Shown piece after piece: positions 52,801-64,000 of a stretch of 64,000 nucleotides of DNA. The notes beneath the pieces were generated by a model that made no database searches, had not been told where the DNA came from, and was given only the letters and a program-made list of their open reading frames with translations. The stretch's first letter is position 1; the number at the start of each line of letters is the position of its first letter. Source of the stretch: Hydractinia symbiolongicarpus (Eukaryota; Cnidaria; Hydrozoa; Anthoathecata; Hydractiniidae); NCBI RefSeq assembly GCF_029227915.1, contig NC_079881.1:29675501-29739500 (forward strand). Reading direction: 5' to 3'. The translations under genes were made by a program, and so were the position numbers.

Positions 52801-55244
52801 TGGGTCACCTATTCGTACCATCATGTGTTTAGCGATATTTTTCTGATACTACTAGGTTGCAACGCTTTTAACAATGAAACGATGGACTGTGGGACTTTAT
52901 TGAACTACCTTTGGACTGTGACCTGATAAATGTGATAAATGAGAAAATTGGACTCCAAGAAATAACATTCTTCTTAATTTGACGGGATTGCCGGAGCTCA
53001 GCGTTTAAACGGGGCGCTGTGGTAGCGCTTCATTTAAAAATTTAGATAAATAAGTCATTCTTTACTGTGGGACCAATCCTAGCCGTTATCGCGCACTGAA
53101 GTATTATCGACAGTTTCAAAAACTACATTTCATTGACTTTCTAACGGTGTCAGTCCGTTTGAGTTACAACGGTTGGGTCACCTATTCGTACCAACATGTG
53201 TTTAGCGATATTTTTCTGATATTACTAGGTTGCATTGCTTTTAAGAATGAAATGATTGACTGTGGGATTTAAATGAACTAACTTTGGACTGTGACCTGAT
53301 AAATGTGATAAATGAGACAATTGGACTCCAAGAAATAACATTATTTCTAATTTGACGGGATTTCCGGAACTCAGCGATTACACTGGGCGCTGTGGTAGCG
53401 CTTTATTTCAAAATTTAGATAAATAAGTCATTCTTTACTGTGGGACCAATCCTAGCCGCTAGTGCGCGCTGAAGAAATATCGACAGTTTCAAAAACTAAA
53501 TTTCATTGACTTTCTAACGGTGTCAGTCCGTTTGAGTTACAACGCTTGGGTCACACATTCGTACCAACATGTATTTAGCGATATTTTTTTTGATATTACT
53601 AAGTTGCATCGCTTTTAACAATGAAACGAATGACTGTGGGACTTAATTGAACTGATTATGTACTGTGACCTTATAAATGTTAAAGTGAGACAATTGGACT
53701 CCAAGATATAACATTCTTCCTAATTTGACATGATTGCCGAAACTCAGCGATTACACTGGGCCCTGTGGTAGCGCTTCAATATAAAATTAAGATAAAAAAG
53801 TCATTCTTTACTGTGGGACCAATCTTAGCCGTTACCGCGCGCTGAAGAAATATCGACAGTTTCAAAAACAAAATTTCATTGACTTTCTAACGGTGTCAGT
53901 CCGTTTGAGTTACAACGATTGGGTCACATATTCGTACCAAAATGTATTTAGCGATATTTTTTTGATATTACTAGGTTGCATCGCTCTTAACAATGAAACG
54001 ATTGACTGTGGGACTTAATTGAACAAACTTTGGACTGTGACCTAATAAATGTGATAAATGAGAAAATTGGACTCCAAGAAATAACATTCTTCTCAATTTG
54101 ACATGATTGCCGGAACTCAGCGATTACACAGGGCGCTGTGGTAGCGCTTTATTTAAGAATTTAGTTAAATAAGTCATTCTTTACTGTGGGACCAATCCTA
54201 TCCGTCATCGCGCACTGAAGAAATAGCGACAGTTTCAAAAACTACATTTTATTGTCTTTCTAACAGTGTCAGTCCGTTTGAGTTACAACGGTTGGGTCAC
54301 ATATTCGTACTAACATGTATTTAGCGATATTTTTTTGATATTACTAGGTTGAATCGCTCTTAACAATGAAACTATTGACTGTGGGACTTAATTGAACAAA
54401 CTTTGGACTGTGACCTGATAAATGTGATAAATGAGACAATTGGACTCCAAGAAATAACATTCTTCTTAATTTGACGGGATTGTCGGAACTTAGCGATTAC
54501 ACGGGGCGCTGTGGTAGCGCGTCATTTAAAAATTTAGATAAATAAGTCATTCTTTATTGTGGGACCAATCCTAGCCGTTATCGCGCGCTGAAGAATTATC
54601 GACTGTTTCAAAAACTACATTTCATTGACTTTCTAACGGTGACAGTCCGTTTGAGTTACAACGGTTGGGTCACCTATTCGTACCAACATGTGTTTAGCGA
54701 TATTTTTCTGATATTACTAGGTTGCTTCGCTTTTAACAATGAAATGATTGACTGTGGGACTTAATTGAACTAACTTTGGACTGTGACCTGATAAATGCGA
54801 TAAATGAGACAATTGGACTCCCAGAAATAACATTCTTTTTATATTGACGGGATTTTCGGAACTCAGCGATTACACTGGGCGCTGTGGTACCGCTTTATTT
54901 AAAAATTTAGATAAATAAGTCATTCTTTACTGTGGGACCAATCCTAGCAGTTATTGCGCGCTGCAGAAATTTCGACAGTTTCAAAAACTAAATTTTATTG
55001 ACTTTCTAACGGTGTCAGTCCGTTTGAGTTACAACGGTTGGGTCACACATTCGTACCAACATGTATTTAGCGATATTTTTTTTGATATTACTAGGTTGTA
55101 TGGCTTTTAACAGTGAAACGATTGACTGTGGGACTTAATTGAACTGATTATGGACTGTGACCTTATAAATGTTAAAGTGAGACAATTGGACTCCAAGAAA
55201 TAACATTCTTCCTAATTTGACATGATTGCCGAAACTCAGCGATT

Positions 55245-58200
55245 ACGCTGGGCGCTGTGGCAGCGCTTCAACTAAAAATTAAGATAAAAAAGTCATTCTT
55301 TACTGTGGGACCAATCTTAACCGTTATCGCGCGCTGAAGAATTAGCGACAGTTTCAAAATCTACATTTCATTGACTTTTTAACGGTGTCAGTCCTTTTGA
55401 GCTACAACGGTTGGGTCACCTATTCGTACCATCATGTGTTTAGCGATATTTTTCTGATACTACTACGTTGCAACGCTTTTAACAATGAAACGATGGACTG
55501 TGGGACTTTATTGAACTACCTTTGGACTGTGACCTGATAAATGTGATAAATGAGACAATTGGACTCCAAGAAATAACATTCTTCTTAATTTGACGGGATT
55601 GCCGGAGCTCAGCGTTTAAACGGGGCGCTGTGGTAGCGCTTCATTTAAAAATTTAGATAAATAAGTCATTCTTTACTGTGGGACCAATCCTAGCCGTTAT
55701 CGCGCACTGAAGAATTATCGACAGTTTCAAAAACTACATTTTATTGACTTTCTAACGGTGTCAGTCCGTTTGAGTTACAACGGTTGGGTCACCTATTCGT
55801 ACCAACATGTGTTTAGCGATATTTTTCTGATATTACTAGGTTGCATTGCTTTTAACAATGAAATGATTGACTGTGGGATTTAATTGAACTAACTTTGGAC
55901 TGTGACCTGATAAATGTGATAAATGAGACAATTGGACTCCAAGAAATAACATTTTTTCTAATTTGACGGGATTTCCGGAACTCAGCGATTACACTGGGCG
56001 CTGTGGTAGCGCTTTATTTCAAAATTTAGATAAATAAGTCATTCTTTACTGTGGGACGAATCCTAGACGCTAGTGCGCGCTGAAGAAATATCGACAGTTT
56101 CTAAAACTAAATTTCATTGACTTTCTAACGGTGTCAGTCCGTTTGAGTTACAACACTTGGGTCACACATTCGTACCAACATGTATTTAGCGATATTTTTT
56201 TTGATATTACTAAGTTGCATCGCTTTTAACAATGAAACGAATGACTGTGGGACTTAATTGAACTGATTATGTACTGTGACCTTATAAATGTTAAAGTGAG
56301 ACAATTGGACTCCAAGATATAACATTCTTCCTAATTTGACATGATTGCCGAAACTCAGCGATTACACTGGGCCCTGTGGTAGCGCTTCAATATAAAATTA
56401 AGATAAAAAAGTCATTCTTTACTGTGGGACCAATCTTAGCCGTTACCGCGCGCTGAAGAAATATCGACAGTTTCAAAAACAAAATTTCATTGACTTTCTA
56501 ACGGTGTCAGTCCGTTTGAGTTACAACGATTGGGTCACATATTCGTACCAAAATGTATTTAGCGATATTTTTTTTAAAATAACAAGGTTGCATCGCTCTT
56601 AACAATGAAACGATTGACTGTGGGACTTAATTGAACAAACTTTGGACTGTGACCTAATAAATGTGATAAATAAGAAAATTGGACTCCAAGAAATAACATT
56701 CTTCTTAATTTGACGGGATTGCCGGAACTTAGCGATTACACGGGGCGCTGTGGTAGCGCGTCCTTTAAACATTTAAATAAATAAGTCATTCTTTACTGTG
56801 GGACCAATCCTAGCAGTTATTGCGCGCTCAAGAAATATCGACAGTTTCAAAAACTAAATTTTATTGACTTTCTAACGGTGTCAGTCCGTTTGAGTTACAA
56901 CGGTTGGGTCACACATTCGTACCAACATGTATTTAGCGATATTTTTTTTGATATTACTAAGTTGCATCGCTTTTAACAATGAAACGAATGACTGTGGGAC
57001 TTAATGTAACTAATTATGGACTGTGACCTTATAAATGTTAAAGTGAGACAATTGGACTCCAAGAAATAACATTCTTCCTAAATTGACATGATTGCCGAAA
57101 CTCAGCGATTACACTGGGCGCTGTGGTAGCGCTTTATTTAAGAATTTAGATGAATAAGTCATTCTTTATTGTGGGACCAATCCTAGCCGTTATCGCGCGT
57201 TGAAGAATTATCGACTGTTTCAAAAACTACATTTCATTGACTTTCTAACGGTGACAGTCCGTTTGAGTTACAACAGTTGGGTCACCTATTCGTACCAACA
57301 TGTGTTTAGCGATATTTTTCTGATACTACTAGGTTGCTTCGCTTTTAACAATGAAATGATTGACTGTGGGACTTAATTGAACTAACTTTGGACTGTGACC
57401 TGATAAATGCGATAAATGAGACAATTGGACTCCCAGAAATAACATTCTTTTTTATTTGACGGGATTTTCGGAACTCAGCGATTACACTGGGCGCTGTGGT
57501 ACCGCTTTATTTAAAAATTTAGATAAATAAGTCATTCTTTATTGTGGGACCAATCCTAGCCGTTATCGCGCGCTGAAGAAATATCGACAGTTTCAAAAAC
57601 TAAATTTTATTGACTTTCTAACGGTGTCAGTCCGTTTGAGTTACAACGGTTGGGTCACACATTCGTACCAACATGTATTTAGCGATATTTTTTTTGATAT
57701 TACTAGGTTGTATGGCTTTTAACAGTGAAACGATTGACTGTGGGACTTAATTGAACTGATTATGGACTGTGACCTTATAAATGTTAAAGTGAGACAATTG
57801 GACTCCAAGAAATAACATTCTTCCTAATTTGACATGATTGCCGAAACTCAGCGATTACACTGGGCCCTGTGGTAGCGCTTCAATATAAAATTAAGATAAA
57901 AAAGTCATTCTTTACTGTGGGACCAATCCTATCCGTTATCGCGCGCTGAAGAAATATCGACAGTTTCAAAAACAAAATTTTATTGACTTTCTAACGGTGT
58001 CAGTCCGTTTGAGTTACAACGATTGGGTCACATATTCGTACCAAAATGTATTTAGCGATATTTTTTTGATATTACTAGGTTGCATCGCTCTTAACAATGA
58101 AACGATTGACTGTGGGACTTAATTGAACAAACTTTGGACTGTGACCTAATAAATGTGATAAATGAGAAAATTGGACTCCAAGAAATAACATTCTTCTCAA

Positions 58201-61200
58201 TTTGACATGATTGCCGGAACTCAGCGAGTACACAGGGCGCTGTGGTAGCGCTTTATTTAAGAATTTAGTTAAATAAGTCATTCTTTACTGTGGGACCAAT
58301 CCTATCCGTTATCGCGCACTGAAGAAATAGCGACAGTTTCAAAAACTACATTTTATTGTCTTTCTAACAGTGTCAGTCCGTTTGAGTTACAACGGTTGGG
58401 TCACATATTCGTACTAACATGTATTTAGCGATATTTTTTTGATATTACTAGGTTGCATAGCTCTTAACAATGAAACGATTGACTGTGGGACTTAATTGAA
58501 CTAACTTTGGACTGTGACCTGATAAATGCTATAAATGAGACAATTGGACTCCAAGAAATAACATTCTTCTTAATTTGACGGGTTTGCCGGAACTTAGCGA
58601 TTACACGGGGCGCTGTGGTAGCGCGTCATTTAAAAATTTAGATAAATAAGTCATTCTTTATTGTGGGATCAATCCTAGCCGTTATCGCGCGCTGAAGAAA
58701 TATCGACAGTTTCAAAAACTAAATTTTATTGACTTTCTAACGGTGTCAGTCCGTTTGAGTTACAACGGTTGGGTCACACATTCGTACCAACATGTATTTA
58801 GCGATATTTTTTTTGATATTACTAGGTTGTATGGCTTTTAACAGTGAAACGATTGACTGTGGGACTTAATTGAACTGATTATGGACTGTGACCTTATAAA
58901 TGTTAAAGTGAGACAATTGGACTCCAAGAAATAACATTCTTCCTAATTTGACATGATTGCCGAAACTCAGCGATTACACTGGGCCCTGTGGTAGCGCTTC
59001 AATATAAAATTAAGATAAAAAAGTCATTCTTTACTGTGGGACCAATCTTAGCCGTTACCGCGCGCTGAAGAAATATCGACAGTTTCAAAAATAAAATTTC
59101 ATTGACTTTCTAACGGTGTCAGTCCGTTTGAGTTACAACGATTGGGTCACATATTCGTACCAAAATGTATTTAGCGATATTTTTTTGATATTACTAGGTT
59201 GCATCGCTCTTAACAATGAAACGATTGACTGTGGGACTTAATTGAACAAACTTTGGACTGTGACCTAATAAATGTGATAAATGAGAAAATTGGACTCCAA
59301 GAAATAACATTCTTCTCAATTTGACATGATTGCCGGAACTCAGCGATTACACAGGGCGCTGTGGTAGCGCTTTATTTAAGAATTTAGTTAAATAAGTCAT
59401 TCTTTACTGTGGGACCAATCCTATCCGTCATCGCGCACTGAAGAAATAGCGACAGTTTCAAAAACTACATTTTATTGTCTTTCTAACAGTGTCAGTCCGT
59501 TTGAGTTACAACGGTTGGGTCACATATTCGTACTAACATGTATTTAGCGATATTTTTTTGATATTACTAGGTTGAATCGCTCTTAACAATGAAACGATTG
59601 ACTGTGGGACTTAATTGAACTAACTTTGGACTGTGACCTGATAAATGCGATAAATGAGACAATTGGACTCCCAGAAATAACATTCTTTTTATATTGACGG
59701 GATTTTCGGAACTCAGCGATTACGCTGGGCGCTGTGGCAGCGCTTCAACTAAAAATTAGGATAAAAAAGTCATTCTTTACTGTGGGACCAATCTTAGCCG
59801 TTATCGCGCGCTGAAGAATTAGCGACAGTTTCAAAATCTACATTTCATTGACTTTTTAACGGTGTCAGTCCTTTTGAGCTACAACGGTTGGGTCACCTGT
59901 TCGTACCATCATGTGTTTAGCGATATTTTTCTGATACTACTAGGTTGCAACGCTTTTAACAATGAAACGATGGACTGTGGGACTTTATTGAACTACCTTT
60001 GGACTGTGACCTGATAAATGTGATAAATGAGACAATTGGACTCCAAGAAATAACATTCTTCTTAATTTGACGGGATTGCCGGAGCTCAGCGTTTAAACGG
60101 GGCGCTGTGGTAGCGCTTCATTTAAAAATTTAGATAAATAAGTCATTCTTTACTGTGGGACCAATCCTAGCCGTTATCGCGCACTGAAGAATTATCGACA
60201 GTTTCAAAAACTACATTTTATTGACTTTCTAACGGTGTCAGTCCGTTTGAGTTACAACGGTTGGGTCACCTATTCGTACCAACATGTGTTTAGCGATATT
60301 TTTCTGATATTACTAGGTTGCATTGCTTTTAACAATGAAATGATTGACTGTGGGATTTAATTGAACTAACTTTGGACTGTGACCTGATAAATGTGATAAA
60401 TGAGACAATTGGACTCCAAGAAATAACATTTTTTCTAATTTGACGGGATTTCCGGAACTCAGCGATTACACTGGGCGCTGTGGTAGCGCTTTATTTCAAA
60501 ATTTAGATAAATAAGTCATTTTTTACTGTGGGACCAATCCTAGACGCTAGTGCGCGCTGAAGAAATATCGACAGTTTCTAAAACTAAATTTCATTGACTT
60601 TCTAACGGTGTCAGTCCGTTTGAGTTACAACGCTTGGGTCACACATTCGTACCAACATGTATTTAGCGATATTTTTTTTGATATTACTAAGTTGCATCGC
60701 TTTTAACAATGAAACGAATGACTGTGGGAATTAATTGAACTGATTATGTACTGTGACCTTATAAATGTTAAAGTGAGACAATTGGACTCCAAGATATAAC
60801 ATTCTTCCTAATTTGACATGATTGCCGAAACTCAGCGATTACACTGGGCCCTGTGGTAGCGCTTCAATATAAAATTAAGATAAAAAAGTCATTCTTTACT
60901 GTGGGACCAATCTTAGCCGTTACCGCGCGCTGAAGAAATATCGACAGTTTCAAAAACAAAATTTCATTGACTTTCTAACGGTGTCAGTCCGTTTGAGTTA
61001 CAACGATTGGGTCACATATTCGTACCAAAATGTATTTAGCGATATTTTTTTGATATTACAAGGTTGCATCGCTCTTAACAATGAAACGACTGACTGTGGG
61101 ACTTAATTGAACAAACTTTGGACTGTGACCTAATAAATGTGATAAATAAGAAAATTGGACTCCAAGAAATAACATTCTTCTTAATTTGACGGGATTGCCG

Positions 61201-62000
61201 GAACTTAGCGATTACACGGGGCGCTGTGGTAGCGCGTCATTTAAAAATTTAGATAAATAAGTCATTCTTTACTGTGGGACCAATCCTAGCAGTTATTGCG
61301 CGCTGAAGAAATATCGACAGTTTCAAAAACTAAATTTTATTGACTTTCTAACGGTGTCAGTCCGTTTGAGTTACAACGGTTGGGTCACACATTCGTACCA
61401 ACATGTATTTAGCGATATTTTTTTTGATATTACTAAGTTGCATCGCTTTTAACAATGAAACGAATGACTGTGGGACTTAATGTAACTAATTATGGACTGT
61501 GACCTTATAAATGTTAAAGTGAGACAATTGGACTCCAAGAAATAACATTCTTCCTAATTTGACATGATTGCCGAAACTCAGCGATTACACTGGGCCCTGT
61601 GGTAGCGCTTCAATTAAAAATTAAGATAAAAAAGTCATTCTTTACTGTGGGACCAATCTTAGCCGTTATCGCGCGCTGAAGATATATCGACAGTTTCAAA
61701 GACAAAATTTCATTGACTTTCTAATGGTGTCAGTCCGTTTGAGTTACAACGATTGGGTAACATATTCGTACCAACATGTATTTAGCGATGTTTTTTTGAT
61801 ATTACTAGGTTGCATCGCTCTTAACAATGAAACGATTGACTGTGGGACTAAATTGAACGAACTTTGGACTGTGACCTAATAAATGTGATAAATGAGAAAA
61901 TTGGACTCCAAGAAATAACATTCTTCTCAATTTGACATGATTGCCGGAACTCAGCGATTACACTGGGCGCTGTGGTAGCGCTTTATTTAAGAATTTAGAT
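55245..62000. repeat. Twelve-monomer-offset duplication
   Basis: ACCATCATGTGTTTAGC at 55428 and 59905, and GAGCTCAGCGTTTAAACGGG near 55604 and 60081, share an offset of about 4,477 bases. Related copies also lie near 44.8 and 53.0 kb. Confidence 0.65.
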
Positions 62001-64000
62001 GAATAAGTCATTCTTTATTGTGGGACCAATCCTAGCCGTTATCGCGCGTTGAAGAATTATCGACTGTTTCAAAAACTACATTTCATTGACTTTCTAACGG
62101 TGACAGTCCGTTTGAGTTACAACAGTTGGGTCACCTATTCGTACCAACATGTGTTTAGCGATATTTTTCTGATATTACTAGGTTGCTTCGCTTTTAACAA
62201 TGAAATGATTGACTGTGGGACTTAATTGAACTAACTTTTGACTGTGACCTGATAAATGCGATAAATGAGACAATTGGACTCCCAGAAATAACATTCTTTT
62301 TAATTTGACGGGATTTTCGGAACTCAGCGATTACACTGGGCGCTGTGGTACCGCTTTATTTAAAAATTTAGATAAATAAGTCATTCTTTACTGTGGGACC
62401 AATCCTAGCAGTTATTGCGCGCTGAAGAAATATCGACAGTTTCAAAAACTAAATTTCATTGACTTTCTAACGGTGTCAGTCCGTTTGAGTTACAACGCTT
62501 GGGTCACACATTCGTACCAACATGTATTTAGCGATATTTTTTTTGATATTACTAAGTTGCATCGCTTTTAACAATGAAACGAATGACTGTGGGACTTAAT
62601 TGAACTGATTATGTACTGTGACCTTATAAATGTTAAAGTGAGACAATTGGACTCCAAGATATAACATTCTTCCTAATTTGACATGATTGCCGAAACTCAG
62701 CGATTACACTGGGCCCTGTGGTAGCGCTTCAATATAAAATTAAGATAAAAAAGTCATTCTTTACTGTGGGACCAACCTTAGCCGTTACCGCGCGCTGAAG
62801 AAATATCGACAGTTTCAAAAACAAAATTTCATTGACTTTCTAACGGTGTCAGTCCGTTTGAGTTACAACGATTGGGTCACATATTCGTACCAAAATGTAT
62901 TTAGCGATATTTTTTTGATATTACTAGGTTGCATCGCTCTTAACAATGAAACGATTGACTGTGGGACTTAATTGAACAAACTTTGGACTGTGACCTAATA
63001 AATGTGATAAATGAGAAAATTGGACTCCAAGAAATAACATTCTTCTCAATTTGACATGATTGCCGGAACTCAGCGATTACACAGGGCGCTGTGGTAGCGC
63101 TTTATTTAAGAATTTAGTTAAATAAGTCATTCTTTACTGTGGGACCAATCCTATCCGTTATCGCGCACTGAAGAAATAGCGACAGTTTCAAAAACTACAT
63201 TTTATTGTCTTTCTAACAGTGTCAGTCCGTTTGAGTTACAACGGTTGGGTCACATATTCGTACTAACATGTATTTAGCGATATTTTTTTGATATTACTAG
63301 GTTGCATAGCTCTTAACAATGAAACGATTGACTGTGGGACTTAATTGAACTAACTTTGGACTGTGACCTGATAAATGCGATAAATGAGACAATTGGACTC
63401 CAAGAAATAACATTCTTCTTAATTTGACGGGATTGCCGGAACTTAGCGATTACACGGGGCGCTGTGGTAGCGCGTCATTTAAAAATTTAGATAAATAAGT
63501 CATTCTTTATTGTGGGACCAATCCTAGCCGTTATCGCGCGCTGAAGAAATATCGACAGTTTCAAAAACTAAATTTTATTGACTTTCTAACGGTGTCAGTC
63601 CGTTTGAGTTACAACGGTTGGGTCACACATTCGTACCAACATGTATTTAGCGATATTTTTTTTGATATTACTACGTTGTATGGCTTTTAACAGTGAAACG
63701 ATTGACTGTGGGACTTAATTGAACTGATTATGGACTGTGACCTTATAAATGTTAAAGTGAGACAATTGGACTCCAAGATATAACATTCTTCCTAATTTGA
63801 CATGATTGCCGAAACTCAGCGATTACACTGGGCCCTGTGGTAGCGCTTCAATATAAAATTAAGATAAAAAAGTCATTCTTTACTGTGGGACCAACCTTAG
63901 CCGTTACCGCGCGCTGAAGAAATATCGACAGTTTCAAAAACAAAATTTCATTGACTTTCTAGCGGTGTCAGTCCGTTTGAGTTACAACGATTGGGTCACA

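Larger units (their letters stand above)
18009..64000. repeat. 372-bp satellite DNA array, about 123 head-to-tail monomers
   Basis: The word GCTGTGGTAGCGC recurs at 18020, 18392, 18765, 19136 and 19509, spacings 371-373, and so on to the window end. Each monomer also carries landmarks in fixed order: GTCATTCTTTACTGTGGGAC, CAGTCCGTTTGAGTTACAAC, ATTCGTACCAACATGT, GACTGTGGGACTTAATTGAA and TTGGACTCCAAGAAATAACA. All copies have the same orientation and no insertion was noticed. Open frames within it are short, repeat with the monomer and are not genes. Two broad monomer styles are mixed: one with AAAAATTAAGATAAAAAAG, the other with TTTAGATAAATAAG. The array runs off the window. Such arrays are typical of centromeric or heterochromatic regions, but location cannot be shown here. 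Confidence 0.97.

Noticed and set aside
18009-64000. Open frames of 60-95 codons in the satellite (for example near 26161, 28765, 33707, 35763, 42100, 46647)
   Set aside because: They recur with the monomer, appear only where point changes remove stops, and have no conserved product or start signal.
18009-64000. CRISPR-like array
   Set aside because: The repeat covers the full 372-bp period; there are no unique spacers between short repeats, and the context is eukaryotic.
1-64000. tRNA or rRNA genes
   Set aside because: No cloverleaf-type arrangement with A/B boxes and no conserved rRNA stretch was noticed by eye on either strand; a dedicated scan was not possible.
18009-64000. CENP-B-box in the satellite
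   Set aside because: No word close to the TTCG...A..CGGGA pattern was found in the monomer; the CGTTTGAGTTACAACGG stretch does not fit.

Overview
The window is eukaryotic DNA, most likely from an invertebrate animal. It has two very different halves: a decayed Polinton/Maverick-type element (bases 1 to about 17,810) and a long satellite array (about 18,009 to the end). The Polinton call rests on a protein-primed type B DNA polymerase, an RVE-type integrase with a D-x67-D-x35-E triad, a double-jelly-roll type major capsid protein, a probable minor capsid (penton) protein, a packaging-ATPase fragment and terminal inverted repeats. A cnidarian or similar marine invertebrate host would fit the gene complement, but that is inference and no host gene is present.

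Element layout. The left terminal repeat starts at base 1, so the outer left end is probably outside the window. The order is: 27-residue-repeat protein (+), OB/SSB-like protein (+), SAP-Cys protein (+); hydrophobic protein (-), penton-like protein (-); conserved 392-aa protein (+); coiled-coil protein (-), small protein (-); major capsid (+), membrane protein (+), integrase (+); BRO protein (-), two small proteins (-), ATPase (-), two small membrane proteins (-); a degenerate repeat-containing frame (+); membrane/acidic protein (-); zinc-finger HNH protein (-); PolB (-); right terminal repeat; then an extra zinc-finger gene (-) and a second copy of the terminal repeat. Replication (PolB, perhaps the OB protein), integration (integrase) and virion (capsid, penton, ATPase) modules are all recognisable. 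I see no adenain-like protease.

Decay. At least eight genes are broken. Single in-frame stops interrupt the capsid gene, the coiled-coil gene and the small gene at 5172-5552. Frameshifts or small deletions break the repeat protein, the membrane protein at 6877, the integrase and probably the ATPase. PolB has one stop and two frameshifts. All three stop codons occur, so this looks like neutral decay, not a changed genetic code.

Unexpected structure in the element. (1) A short DNA word encoding D-R-L-A-A-x-x-E-Q is scattered through several unrelated genes, and one copy is antisense to its gene. (2) Perfect or near-perfect hairpins sit at most gene 3' ends, as in the palindrome-directed polyadenylation known from mimiviruses. 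(3) A TATAAKAAAGA-like motif precedes many starts. (4) The terminal repeats run into coding sequence and give PolB and the repeat protein matching N-termini. (5) A 22-bp perfect palindrome contains both start codons of a divergent gene pair.

Satellite half. From about 18,009 to 64,000 the sequence is one head-to-tail array of a roughly 372-bp, AT-rich monomer, about 123 copies, without genes. It has block duplications of 1, 3, 4, 7, 12 and 13 monomers and a change in dominant variants near 40 kb. It begins about 200 bp from the last terminal-repeat copy of the element.
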